From Ixodes scapularis (taxonomy: Eukaryota > Arthropoda > Arachnida > Ixodida > Ixodidae): a stretch of DNA of 64,000 bases. Location of the stretch: assembly GCF_016920785.2 (NCBI RefSeq), contig NW_024609846.1, positions 88,624,570 to 88,688,569 of the forward strand, given 5' to 3'. A program made the translations under genes and the position numbers. The notes beneath the pieces are model-generated. The model was given only the letters and a program-made list of their open reading frames with translations, was not told the origin of the DNA and did not search any database. Below are positions 55,346-64,000 of this stretch, piece after piece; the stretch's first letter is position 1, and each line of letters starts with the position of its first letter.

Positions 55346-56299
55346 GCGCCTTTTCCTGGGTTTTAACGACAGTTGTTTCAGGTCTCTTCTGGCATTTTAT
55401 AGACTCCCTTCTACAAATTTATCGCTTTATGTTGACGAGCTTAGAGCAACACTTGATGGCTTGTCATTTGTTGAAAAAGTATGCATAGTAGGCGATTTTA
55501 ATACCGATTCTTTAAAAACACCAAAGTCAATTGTCTGTGGCTATCTCAATGCCTTGAGCGTGATTCATTCACCAACACGAGAATTCTTGGTTGATAAATT
55601 GGTTTCGTCTTGTATTGATCACATTCACTTGCGGCCGTCAATCTGTGCCATAACGTCTAAAGTCATTTCACAAAAGCTTGCAGATCACTATTTTATAGCC
55701 TGCCACGTCACTTCTGAAAACCTGATTAATCACACAACTTGTAAAAAGACAGGTTTAGATTATAGATAAAAAAGACTTGATGAACTGGTTTCAGTTTTCC
55801 ACTGGCAGGATTTGTTGCTGAATGTAAACTACGATGAGGTATACGATACCTTCCTACAGACTTGGAACTCTTTTGCTGATAAATCAAAAAGTGTTTACGA
55901 TCAGAAAACGCCATGGAGAATAGGTTTGGCTGAACTGGGATAGTACGTGTTTTCTGCCGTTGAGGGTAAAGACAGATTCTGGAGAAAATGCAAGCGTTCT
56001 CCCCGAAACACACAACTAAAAACAGAATTTCGTTGTGCACGTAATCATGAACATGCACTGCTTCAGACCGCCCAAAGGAATTACTTTCAAGATAAATTCT
56101 ATCGTGCAAGACCTGATGTCGTAAAAACCTAGACTGGCGTTAACCGACTTCGTAGAAATAAGCCTACAAAATCAGTTAATGATGCCTTGGAAAATACATT
56201 CGGTCCTATTACCTGCCCCATTCCTGAGAAGTTTAACTCGTTTTAGAATGCAGCTCTTAGGCGCCCGTTTTTGAGTTTCGCGGCGTCGGCGTAACCACG

Positions 56300-57658
56300 C
56301 TAAATTTAGGTGGGAAAGAGACGTCACATGACTTGGTGTCACGAAACGTTATTAGATTAGCTCAGTCACGGAACTGCTCATAGACGCTGCATGCATGAGA
56401 AGTACCTCCCTCCCCTCCCCCCTCACTCACCACGATTCGCCTATCGTCGTTCGACGAGCCGGACGGCTGTTTTGGTAACTGAAGTGTATTCTATGGGACG
56501 CGTACGTTTCGAAACGCAGCGTCTAGATGGCGCTTCGAACGACGGAAGCGGTTTGAAGTGAGTGAGGGGGGGTACCCTCTTCCGGCGGGAGTTCCACAAC
56601 TGAGGTATTCTAGTAGCGTTGGTGTCACGTCACCTATGAGCAAATTCAGTTTCTCCGCTAGATTTAGCCGGAAAATTGACGTCACGCGACCTCAACAGCA
56701 ATTAAATTAATTCCCCGCTAAATTAAGCGGGAAAATTGACGTCCCGTTACTTCAACACCTATTCAGTTTCCCTGCAAAATTTAGACAGAAAAAGACGTCA
56801 CATGACGGTGTCACGTCACCTATGAACAAATTCAGTTTCTCCGATAGATTTAGCAGGAATATTGACGTCACATGATTTCAACAGAAACTCAATTCACCGC
56901 TAAATTTAGCGGGGAAATTGACGTCACGTGACTTGGTGTCACGTCACCTATGGACAAATACAATAAGGAGTTTCCGTGGATCGTCTCCGCTGTCCCGCAA
57001 CGCCCTCCGCAACCCGCAACGATACCCGGAACTCTACAGCCAAGGCCATCGGCGCGTAGGCGCAGTAACGGCTACCGTTGCGGAGGGCGTAGCGCAGGAC
57101 GAAACGCGGTCTACAAAAACTCCCCAGTTTCTCCGCTAGATTTAGAGGGAAATTTGACGTCACGTGACCTCAACAGCAAATCGATTCCCCGCTAAATTTA
57201 GCGGGAAAATGGACGTCACGTGTTCTCAACACCAATTCAGCTCCCCCACTAAATTTAGCGGGGAAAATGACTTCACATGACTTGGTGTGACGTCACCTAC
57301 GAACAAATACAGTTTCGCCGCTAGACTAAGCGGAAAAATTGAGCGTAACCTCAGCATCAAATCCATTCCCCGCTAAATTTAGCAGGAAAATTGACGTCAC
57401 GTGACTTCCGCACCAATTCAGTTTCCCCGCTAAATTTAGCGGGGAAAATGACGTCACATGACTTGGTGTCACGTCACCTATGAACAAATTCAGTTCCTCC
57501 ACTAGATGTAGCGAAAAAGTTGACGTCACGTGACCTCAGCACCAATTCAGTTCCCCGCTAAATTTAGCGGGGAAAATGACGTCGCATGGCTTGGTGTCAC
57601 GTCACCTATAAACAAATCGTTTCTCCGCTAGATTTAGCGGGAAACTTGGCGTCACGTG
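56300..57658. repeat. satellite-like array of TGACGTCACGTGAC / CCCCGCTAAATTTAGCGGGG modules
   Basis: About fourteen modules of 56-72 bp, each with two dyads: ttgacgtcacgtgac (CRE plus E-box overlap) and ccccgctaaatttagcgggg, perfect for example at 57425-57444 and 57553-57572. Modules group into higher-order units of about 125-190 bp marked by ggtgtcacgtcacctatgaa (56619, 56810, 56934, 57284, 57464, 57592). Confidence 0.88.
56967..57123. mobile_element. MITE inside the module array, 157 bp
   Basis: ggagtttccgtgg...gccctccgcaac on the left is inverted at gttgcggagggcgt...acaaaaactcc on the right, arms of about 45-50 bp with several mismatches. It interrupts one array unit, so it is younger than the array. 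Confidence 0.75.
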
Positions 57659-59582
57659 CGGAGGGGGAGGGGAAAATACGGAGGAGGAGGAAAGTAGGGA
57701 AGGGGAGGAGGAGGCGACGTGGAGGAGGGGAGAGGAGGAAAAAGGAAAGGAGGCTTGATGAGGAGCAGAGGAGGACGAGAGGAGGAGGAGAGGGTACAGA
57801 GGAGGAGGAGGGGCATACCCTTCCTTCCGTACCCGCCTCCTCTTCCCCAAAAGCTGCGCTCTAATTTCGCGTTAAATAGATTTGTAAACGTTTAATTTTT
57901 AGCACATCTTCAGGGGCTTTGCCGGTTGACCGTAGCTATTCTTTAAATGCAAGAGATTCAAACGCGGAGTCAGCTTTTTGCCTGAATTAACAGAGGATGA
58001 TCTCAGAAACCTGTTGCCAAGTTCTAAGTCACAAAAAAAAAAAAGACACCTGGAGGTAACATTGGAGGTTTTCTTCGCCGGAATTTAAATGCTATTAAAC
58101 ATACCCTTTTTCACATTCTAAATGGTTTTATTGCAAATAAAAATATCCCTAATAGCCTCCAAAATGCAAGAGTTAAGCCTCTTCACAAAGAAGGAGATTG
58201 CCAAAAAATATAATGTTATCGGCCCATCTCAATCTTGTCATGTGTAAGTAGGATTTTAGAAAAACGTTTTTTTTAAGTCATGAGTCAGTTCCTTGATAAA
58301 TTTGCAATCATATCTTATAATCAATACTGGTTTGTCAACAGACGGAGAACACAGCCCTTGAAGATTTTGCAAATAATTACATTATGCATTCGAAAAAGAA
58401 AAAAGGACGATGTCGCCTGTGCCCTCTTCCTGGATGTGTCGAAGGCATTTGACAGTGTGAATCGTGATATTCTGTTACAAAAACTTTACCATGTTGGCTT
58501 CCGCGGCCCTAAAATATTATTTAACTGGACGCACTCAACAAGTTTACATAAGTCAAACTCGGAGTTCAAAGTTTGCTTTAAATTCCGGAGTTCCTCAGGG
58601 TTCCATTTTGACCCCGTTACTTTTTAATGTGTTTGTGAGTGACATCTTTAATTCAATATGGAGCTGCAAACTTTATCAGTATGCTGATGACACGTTAGTG
58701 TTGTCACGCCAAATGGGACACGATAAATCAATTTCCCTGCTTCAAACAGAAACAAGTCATCTGATGGAGTGGTTTCATCAAAATGCCTTAAAAATTAACA
58801 ACACAAAAACGCATCTTCCATGCTTCCATAATCCTTTAAAAGTGTTTGTGCTTGATTTGCCTCTATCCTTACATTCGTCATCATGCACATCGTGTTATTG
58901 TATCCCTGTTTCATATGTTGACAACGCAAAAGTACCTCGGTGTTGAATTGGATAGTGACCTCTCGCGGAATACACGCCTAGGAACTGTGTGCAAACAGCT
59001 CAGACATGTGTCCAGTCTACTGTATAATATAAGATATTTCGTTCCACCAAACGTAAAACATCGCTAACAACACTTCAGCCTATAGCATTCTTAGATATGA
59101 AATCCTAATATTTGGTGGTTGCTCTGACTTTTGGCACACGAAAGTAAACACTGTATTAAAGGGAATGTTTAAAAATAACGTATACGGCTCAGATGCTGAC
59201 GGAGAACACTAACAAATAGCCGCATTTAATTTCCTGTTATTTCGAGCTCTGTTTACAGAGACGGTTGTTTTAAACTACGTTCAGAGTAACGATTTCAAAG
59301 TTTTCAAGGTTCCCCTCATTGTATCTCGGTCACTAAGACGTACAACCCGCTTTAAAGTGGCAACGATGTCAACAAAGTTTAGTGGAAGACTGAGATTATT
59401 TTATGTGACGGATATTTTTAATATTCTCCCTGATTACATAGTTGAGACGGACTCTAAAAGAAAACTTAAACATGTCCAACGAGATCTATTTTAAATTTGT
59501 TTTGGCAACTCCATCTGCTTTGACTCTAACCTTTGGACATTTTGAAGTGAAAAAACAGTGAGTACGCTGGCGAACTGGTGGA

Positions 59583-59744
59583 TGTTGATTATGATGTAGA
59601 AAACCCGAGACAGCGGTAAAAGCAGGGAAACGTGGTCGAAGAAGAAAGACAAGGGAAAAGAACGTTGTTTTCCCCTGTCTTTCTTCTTCGACCAAGTTTC
59701 CCTGCTTTTACCAAAGTCTCGGGTTTTCTATATCATGATCAACA
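59583..59744. repeat. foldback of about 75-bp arms in LINE 3' UTR
   Basis: tgttgattatgatgtagaaa at 59583 is inverted at 59725-59744, and the arms extend to the centre near 59664 with few mismatches. acattttgaagt occurs on both sides (59538-59549 and 59742-59753), either a 12-bp duplication or part of the local tandem repeats. Confidence 0.82.
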
Positions 59745-60138
59745 TTTTGAAGTATACTTTATACTTTTTTTTTGTTCTAATGTCTTTCCACAGTTTGTTC
59801 AGTTATTTATTTTGCTGAATTTCTGGACATTTCTAACTATACTTCGGGCTTTCCGTCTTTTTCTTTTTCCCCGATGTGACTCTAACCTCTGGACCGTTTT
59901 GAACTATACTTTAAACTTCTTTCTTTACTTCCGTCTCCACAGCTTTTTTTTTGTATGTGTTGCTGAACTTCTGGACATTTTTGAACTATACTTTAAATTT
60001 TTCTTTCATATGTGCACCTGCAGTTATTTGATTTGATTTTTTATGGTGACGCTGAGTCACACGGAATCAACTGTTAGGTTGTGAAATCACCATTGCGGGA
60101 TGAAGCAGTTCTGTTGTGTTGAAATAAATAAAAAAAAA

Positions 60139-61200
60139 TCGGATCTTAGGAAACAGACTGCCGGGTACCGCAAGGGGGCATTCTGGGACCACTTCTTTTT
60201 AATCATTACATCAATGACATCGTAAATATTGATAAAAATGGAAGTCTCATTATTTACGCTGACGATACCAGCATATTCCTTTTCATGTGATGATACTGAT
60301 CAGATTATAAGTGCCGCAAATAATTTTTTGGAAAAGTTAAATGCCTGGACCAATTTAAACTCATTAAAAATAAATGGCAGTAAGACAGAAGTCGTTTTAT
60401 TCAGATCACGAAATACAAACTGTTTCTATACGTCCATTCTTCCTCTTGGAACACACTGTATAGATGTAGTTGAAAGCGTAAAAGTTCTCGGAATTATATT
60501 TAATAAATGCATGTCATGGGACGAGACTGTACAACAGGCATGTCAAAAATTATCAAGAGTTGTAGGTATTATGTACAAATATCGCCACATCATTCCAATT
60601 GCTGTTGTGCTTCTTATATATAATTCCCTCTTCTACTCAAAATATAATTATTGCTTCTTAGTATGGGGAAATACGACCGCGAAAAACATAAAACTGATAC
60701 ATACTCTACAAAAAAAAAGCTGTTCGCATTATGTGTAATACTGAGTATACTAGACATACTAGTCCATTATTTAGTAAATTGAATATTGTACAGATTCCTA
60801 ATCAGTATTACTATAAACTTTTTCTTGCATTGAAAAAATCTTTTTGCCAAAAAGAAAATATATTCATGTCTATTTGCAACCTTACAATGAGGGAGGTTAC
60901 CTATGAAACTCGGCCTGTAGACACATGGTTAGTGCCGCACTCCAGAACGAACTATGGTAATCAGACGTTGAAATATATAGTACCTCGTTTTTTTAAATCG
61001 CCTGAGTGAATTGATTGTAGAAGTTTTGAGTAAAATCATAAAAAATGTACGTTCCATGTTTGTGAGAGTGTGTCCCTGGAATTTGTAAACTTGGCTAAAT
61101 CGATTACTTTTCCCCCTTTCCCCCCTCCCCCACCTAATGTTGTTTATTTTTCTGCCATAAGTCTGCTTACGAAAAACATTATGTATATGTACATGCTGTC
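60139..61200 (+). pseudogene. 5'-truncated LINE reverse transcriptase fragment
   Basis: Begins directly after the tail of the preceding LINE. LLFNHYINDIVNIDKNG and the catalytic IIYADDTSIF (60240-60275) cross frames. Then 60229-60738: NNFLEKLNAWTNLNSLKING, VESVKVLGIIFNKCMSWDE and LIYNSLFYSKYNYCFLVWG. 60731-61009 continues with MCNTEYTRHTSPLFSKLNIV and ends TNYGNQTLKYIVPRFFKSPE. One frameshift at 60,715-60,735 (an A-run) and one near 60,280 are the only breaks in this part. A 3' UTR runs to about 61,200. Confidence 0.78.
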
Positions 61201-61222
61201 CTCTTTCGCTGCTGTGGGGAGG

Positions 61223-61400
61223 CAGAGGCAGACTTGTACGTAATCCGTTACTAGTAACGAAATTACTTGTAATCCGTTACATTTATCTGTAATTTTGTAA
61301 CGGATTCGTTACATATTTTCTAGGGTAATTGTAAAGTAATTTTAGTTACTTATTTCTGTAAGGGATTACTTGTAATTCGTTACTTTTTTTATTTGCGGCG
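61223..61400 (+). mobile_element. left terminus of a hAT-like element
   Basis: CAGAGGCAGACTTGTACGTAATCC opens a region of gtaatccgttac subterminal repeats (61240-61395), the same style as the 44,510 hAT. At 61430-61465 NIFSFWKKEVFR precedes ggtaagc, a possible BED-type exon 1 with donor. The matching right end was not found, so the element is truncated or its other end is decayed. Confidence 0.5.
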
Positions 61401-62185
61401 GAAAAAGCGGGAAATTTGAACGCAGGAAAAAACATCTTCAGTTTCTGGAAAAAAGAAGTGTTCCGGTAAGCTCAACTGCAAACCTGCCGTCGCTCGCGCG
61501 CGCACACCCACATACAAAGAGCTGTCGAAGCTTTTCTTTGCATTGCCTAAACCCTAAAAGCCCTTTTTTATCTTGATTCTTTAGATTGCTTGCCTACGAC
61601 GAGGGGATGCACACTGATGGGAAGAACCGGACTCGGTACGAAAACAAGACATTCTAAAACCTGCATAAACGCATAAAAAAATGGAAAGAATATATTATTT
61701 TTGCCACTTTGCTCACGCTACTGTTTTTTGCTAGTGCAAATCCATCTTCTTTCTACTTCCCTCCAACTAGAGCCACGTCCGCCTTTCCTTCCTTCATTTA
61801 GGGTGGCTAGAGAGTTGGGTGTGTCGAGCGCGCCGGCTCTCCCATGCATCGCCGCGGCCGGTTTGGAAAATCACCGTCAGGGGCGCTCTAATCAGCCTGT
61901 ATGCTAGGCGCGCGCAGTTGGCGCACTGATTTCCGTGCGGCAAGGCGAGTAGCGACGAGTTCACGCCCGCTTTCATCTGTTCGTTAGCGCTCGTGCGAAT
62001 TTATTTCCACCGTTCCTGCATGCCCGTCAGTCAGGTGACACGCGGAGACCATGGACATTGCCCCATCAACCTCTGGCGTAAAGAAAAAGCAGAGAGCGAA
62101 GCACTGCTTCGTTCCAGGATGCACGACAGGCTACAGGTCTGCAAAAGAAAAAAACTGAAAGCCGTTTACAACTTCCTGTAACGCC

Positions 62186-62863
62186 GAATTGGAGCGCAGC
62201 TCTTGAGGAGGAGGAGTGGAGGGTATATTCCTTCTCCTCCCTCGTGATCATGCCTGCTAGTCCTCCTCCCCTCCTGCTCTCCCTCCCTCTCCTTTACCAC
62301 CTCCTCGTCCTTCAAGCTCCTCCCCTCCCCTCGCCTCCGCCTCCTCGTCTCTCCTCTCCCCCTCCTCCACCTTCGTACTGCTTTCCTCCTTGCCGCTCAA
62401 GCCGGAAAGGGTCGCGTAAGAGCTGTGCTCTTACGCGACCCTTTCCCCCCCCGAACCATACTAGACAATGAGGGGAGGAGGAGGAGGGGGAGGAGGAGGA
62501 GGGCAGAGGTCCGGGGGGTCACGTGACCTCGAGGGGACGGGATCACATGACCTTGGGCGGGCCGTCACGTGACTTCGGCGGGGGGAGGGGTCACCCCCCG
62601 GGGTCACGTGCCCTTGGCAGGGGAGGAGGGGGGAGGAGGAGGAGCGGAGGGGGAGGAGGAGGAGGGGGAGGGGCGACGCCGACGCCGACGCCAACGCCGA
62701 CGCCGCACAGGCTGGAAACGGGTCATGTGACCCCCTCCCCCCGAGGTCACGTAACCCGCCCGGACCATACTACACAATGAGGGGAGGAGGAGAAGGAGGG
62801 GGAGGACGAGGAGGAGGAGGGGGAGGAGGAGGAGGGGAGGGCGCGGTTACGCCGACGCCGACG

Positions 62864-62895
<32 letters not shown>

Positions 62896-62956
62896 GACGG
62901 CGACGCCAACGGCGACGCCGCTCAGGCTGGAAACGGGCCCCTAAGAGCTGCGCTCT
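62186..62956. mobile_element. second member of the gcgcagctctta TIR family
   Basis: Left ggagcgcagctcttgagg and right, inwards, agagcgcagctcttagg. Inside are pyrimidine- and purine-rich blocks, tcacgtgac motifs (62518-62610, 62745-62755), and two copies of a unit of about 308 bp starting accatacta(g/c)acaatgagggg (62456 and 62764). It shares ends and cacgtgac content with the element at 56,243. Confidence 0.65.
62683..62930. repeat. (GACGCC/GACGGC)n hexamer runs
   Basis: Runs of gacgcc at 62675-62706 and of gacgcc/gacggc at 62850-62922. They produce the poly-Arg reading frame on the minus strand and are not coding. Confidence 0.85.
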
Positions 62957-63181
62957 AAAACACACGTTGTTCACCGTCCCGAAGGGCCCAGTCCTCTTCT
63001 CTCAGTGGGACAGGAATATTTCGAGGGGAGACACGCATCTTCAGGAAAACTCTGTGGTGTGCGCACTTCACTTCGACGAGCATCAAGCGATACTTCTCTA
63101 AAGTATCGCTCGATCCGTTCGAGATATCGCTGTATGAGTGTGTTTTGGGGCTCGTAGCGTCCTGCTGAACACGTCTGCGGC

Positions 63182-63345
63182 CAGCGTTGGGAAGTACTTT
63201 AAGTACATTGTACTTAAATTACAATGTACTTAAGTACATTGCACTTAAATTACTACTTAAATTAGATTTAGGAAACTTGTACTTTACTTGAAGTACATTC
63301 TCTGAGTATGTACTGTACTTTTTTTTCTGCTACTTTTTGAGGAAA
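63182..63345 (+). mobile_element. left terminus of another hAT-like element
   Basis: CAGCGTTGGGAAGTACTTTA followed by repeated agtacattgtacttaa subterminal motifs in both orientations to about 63,340. The partner end is not found before the window ends. Confidence 0.55.
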
Positions 63346-63585
63346 GTACAATTCCCGACTTCAAAGCACATTCCCCGAATTTGGTTTTGTTAAATTTGCA
63401 TCGCGAAATGACGCTTTGTCAACTCCGAAGAAATACTGGGAGGGATATTCTACTCTCACCAGAAACGTGAGCAGACGACGCATTGCTCCGCTTGCTCTGG
63501 AGACGGCGTTCCCGTAGCTTTTTAAACTCTCGCTACTTCTCTGTCGGTCAGCGCAAGCAACGAGGTTTAAGATATCAGGAGAGCA

Positions 63586-63770
63586 AAATTAATCATAATG
63601 TAGCACCTGAGTCTGTGGTGCGAAAAAATTAAATTTTCATGTCGAAGTCAAAAGACAACAGAGGAGGACGTCACAATGTTTTGAGACAATTCCTTTTGTC
63701 TTTTCCTTCTATTTGAAAGTTCCTTAATTTTTTTTCGCACCCAAATCTCAGGTGTCACGTTATGATTAAT
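63586..63770. repeat. inverted repeat of about 48 bp
   Basis: aaattaatcataatgtagca...ggtgcgaaaaaattaa at 63586-63634 is inverted at about 63721-63770 with several mismatches and a spacer of about 86 bp. It is probably a MITE within the flanking hAT-like element. Confidence 0.7.
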
Positions 63771-64000
63771 TATCACCAGCTCGCTTGCACACGCATTTTT
63801 TTTTCTTTTTATTAAGGAGAGGACATTTTTCTATGAGAGCTATAGGGCTGACGTCATGCTCCGTCCTATTACATTTAACCCCCTTGTGTGCTACAATCCA
63901 GTGCAAGGGGTGCCAAATTCCGAAGGGGGTCTTCTAAATTTGGCTTCATTCCTGAAAAAAAAAATTACTCTGTGGCCACTTGACTTTATCAAATATTCGC

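Larger units (their letters stand above)
56243..57862. mobile_element. TIR element carrying a palindrome-module array, 1.6 kb
   Basis: The left end reads agaatgcagctcttagg and the right end, inwards, agagcgcagcttttggg. TA lies at both edges (ttTAga / tcTAat). Just inside the left end is a cggcgtcggcg stretch; before the right end is a purine-rich block (57659-57815). The middle is a tandem array. A second member with the same ends lies at 62,186-62,956. It encodes no recognisable protein and interrupts a LINE, so it is mobile or was. Confidence 0.65.
55398..60138 (+). pseudogene. LINE ORF2 remnant (EN-RT) with 3' UTR, split by a TIR element
   Basis: Endonuclease (55398-56240): YRLPSTNLSLYVDELRATL, VEKVCIVGDFNTDSLKTP, SSCIDHIHLRPSI and the terminal LADHYFIACHV. 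A 1.6-kb element occupies about 56243-57862. RT resumes: SFLPELTEDDLRNLLPSSKS, RVKPLHKEGDCQ, CYRPISILSCVSRILEK, motif A ALFLDVSKAFDSVNRDILL (58418-58475), SGVPQGSILTPLLFNVFVSD and catalytic YQYADDTLVLS (58675-58705). C-terminal NAKYLGVELDSDLSRNTRLG to about 59,490. The 3' UTR (59,500-60,120) has degenerate tandem units and a foldback, then ends aaataaataaaaaaaaa at 60,123-60,137. Frameshifts are frequent. Confidence 0.82.
62051..63101 (+). pseudogene. THAP zinc-finger domain remnant, split by a TIR element
   Basis: Two halves of a THAP domain (C2CH zinc finger, the DNA-binding domain of P-element transposases and their host derivatives). Half one, 62051-62158: ATG in ccATGG context, then KHCFVPGCTTGYRSAKEK with the first two Cys. 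Half two, 62958-63101: KHTLFTVPKGPVLFSQWDRN and VVCALHFDEHQAI, giving the conserved Trp and the C-x2-H-F. Between them lies a 0.8-kb repeat element. A stop follows (63099). No catalytic domain is present downstream. It could be from a P-like element or a host THAP gene; it is broken either way. Confidence 0.7.

Noticed and set aside
56300..57658. CRISPR-like array
   Set aside because: Repeats are palindromic modules with repeated rather than unique spacers, in a eukaryotic transposon context.
62461..62974. Poly-Arg and poly-Pro ORFs
   Set aside because: Products of the GACGCC/GACGGC hexamers and GGA tracts.

Overview
This window reads as animal nuclear DNA with no convincing host gene. It is a densely nested field of transposable-element remnants. 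The mixture points to an arthropod, most likely an ixodid tick: many AP-endonuclease LINEs, Ty3/gypsy pol genes, hAT elements with 8-bp target duplications, foldback MITEs, and tRNA-like SINEs, one of which carries a 3' segment containing 'cacgttaaagaccccag'. That assignment is inference from repeat style and was not checked by any search. There is no bacterial signature: no operons, no ribosome binding sites, no long unbroken host ORFs.

Layout. 1-11.9 kb: a 3.8-kb hAT-like element (1237-5020), several hairpin MITEs, a PIF/Harbinger-like MITE (8006-8187) and an internally deleted hAT that keeps the C-terminal part of its transposase (9520-10566). 11.9-20 kb: an R1/I-like LINE fragment, a decayed Ty3/gypsy pol with a partial 3' LTR, a TIR element carrying two adjacent palindromes, a SINE, and an EN-RT LINE; both the gypsy and the second LINE are interrupted by G-rich hAT MITEs. 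20-25.3 kb: no recognisable gene, one hairpin. 25.3-29.8 kb: a degenerate gag-pol gypsy. 30-33 kb: a SINE, an AT-rich MITE, a tandem duplication and a 1.06-kb long-armed foldback element. 33-38.45 kb: a two-ORF LINE split by a palindromic gypsy insertion with two inverted LTRs. 38.45-41.64 kb: another LINE piece, a GC-rich segment, and a young LINE on the minus strand with an unbroken RT frame of about 470 codons. 41.64-51.8 kb: a relatively young minus-strand gypsy (gag, PR-RT-RH-IN, partial 3' LTR) carrying three nested DNA transposons. 51.8-54.1 kb: minus-strand LINE with RNase H. 55.4-60.14 kb: plus-strand LINE split by a 1.6-kb element packed with TGACGTCA/CACGTG modules. 60.14-64 kb: another LINE tail, two hAT termini, and a THAP-domain remnant split by a second member of the TIR family seen at 56.2 kb.

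Functionally, each retroelement once encoded its own copying machinery (EN plus RT for LINEs; PR, RT, RNase H and IN for gypsy), and the DNA elements are mostly non-autonomous passengers needing a transposase from elsewhere. Nearly every coding region has stops, frameshifts or insertions. In six nested cases, removing the insert plus one target-site copy rejoins the interrupted reading frame, so the order of insertion can be read directly.
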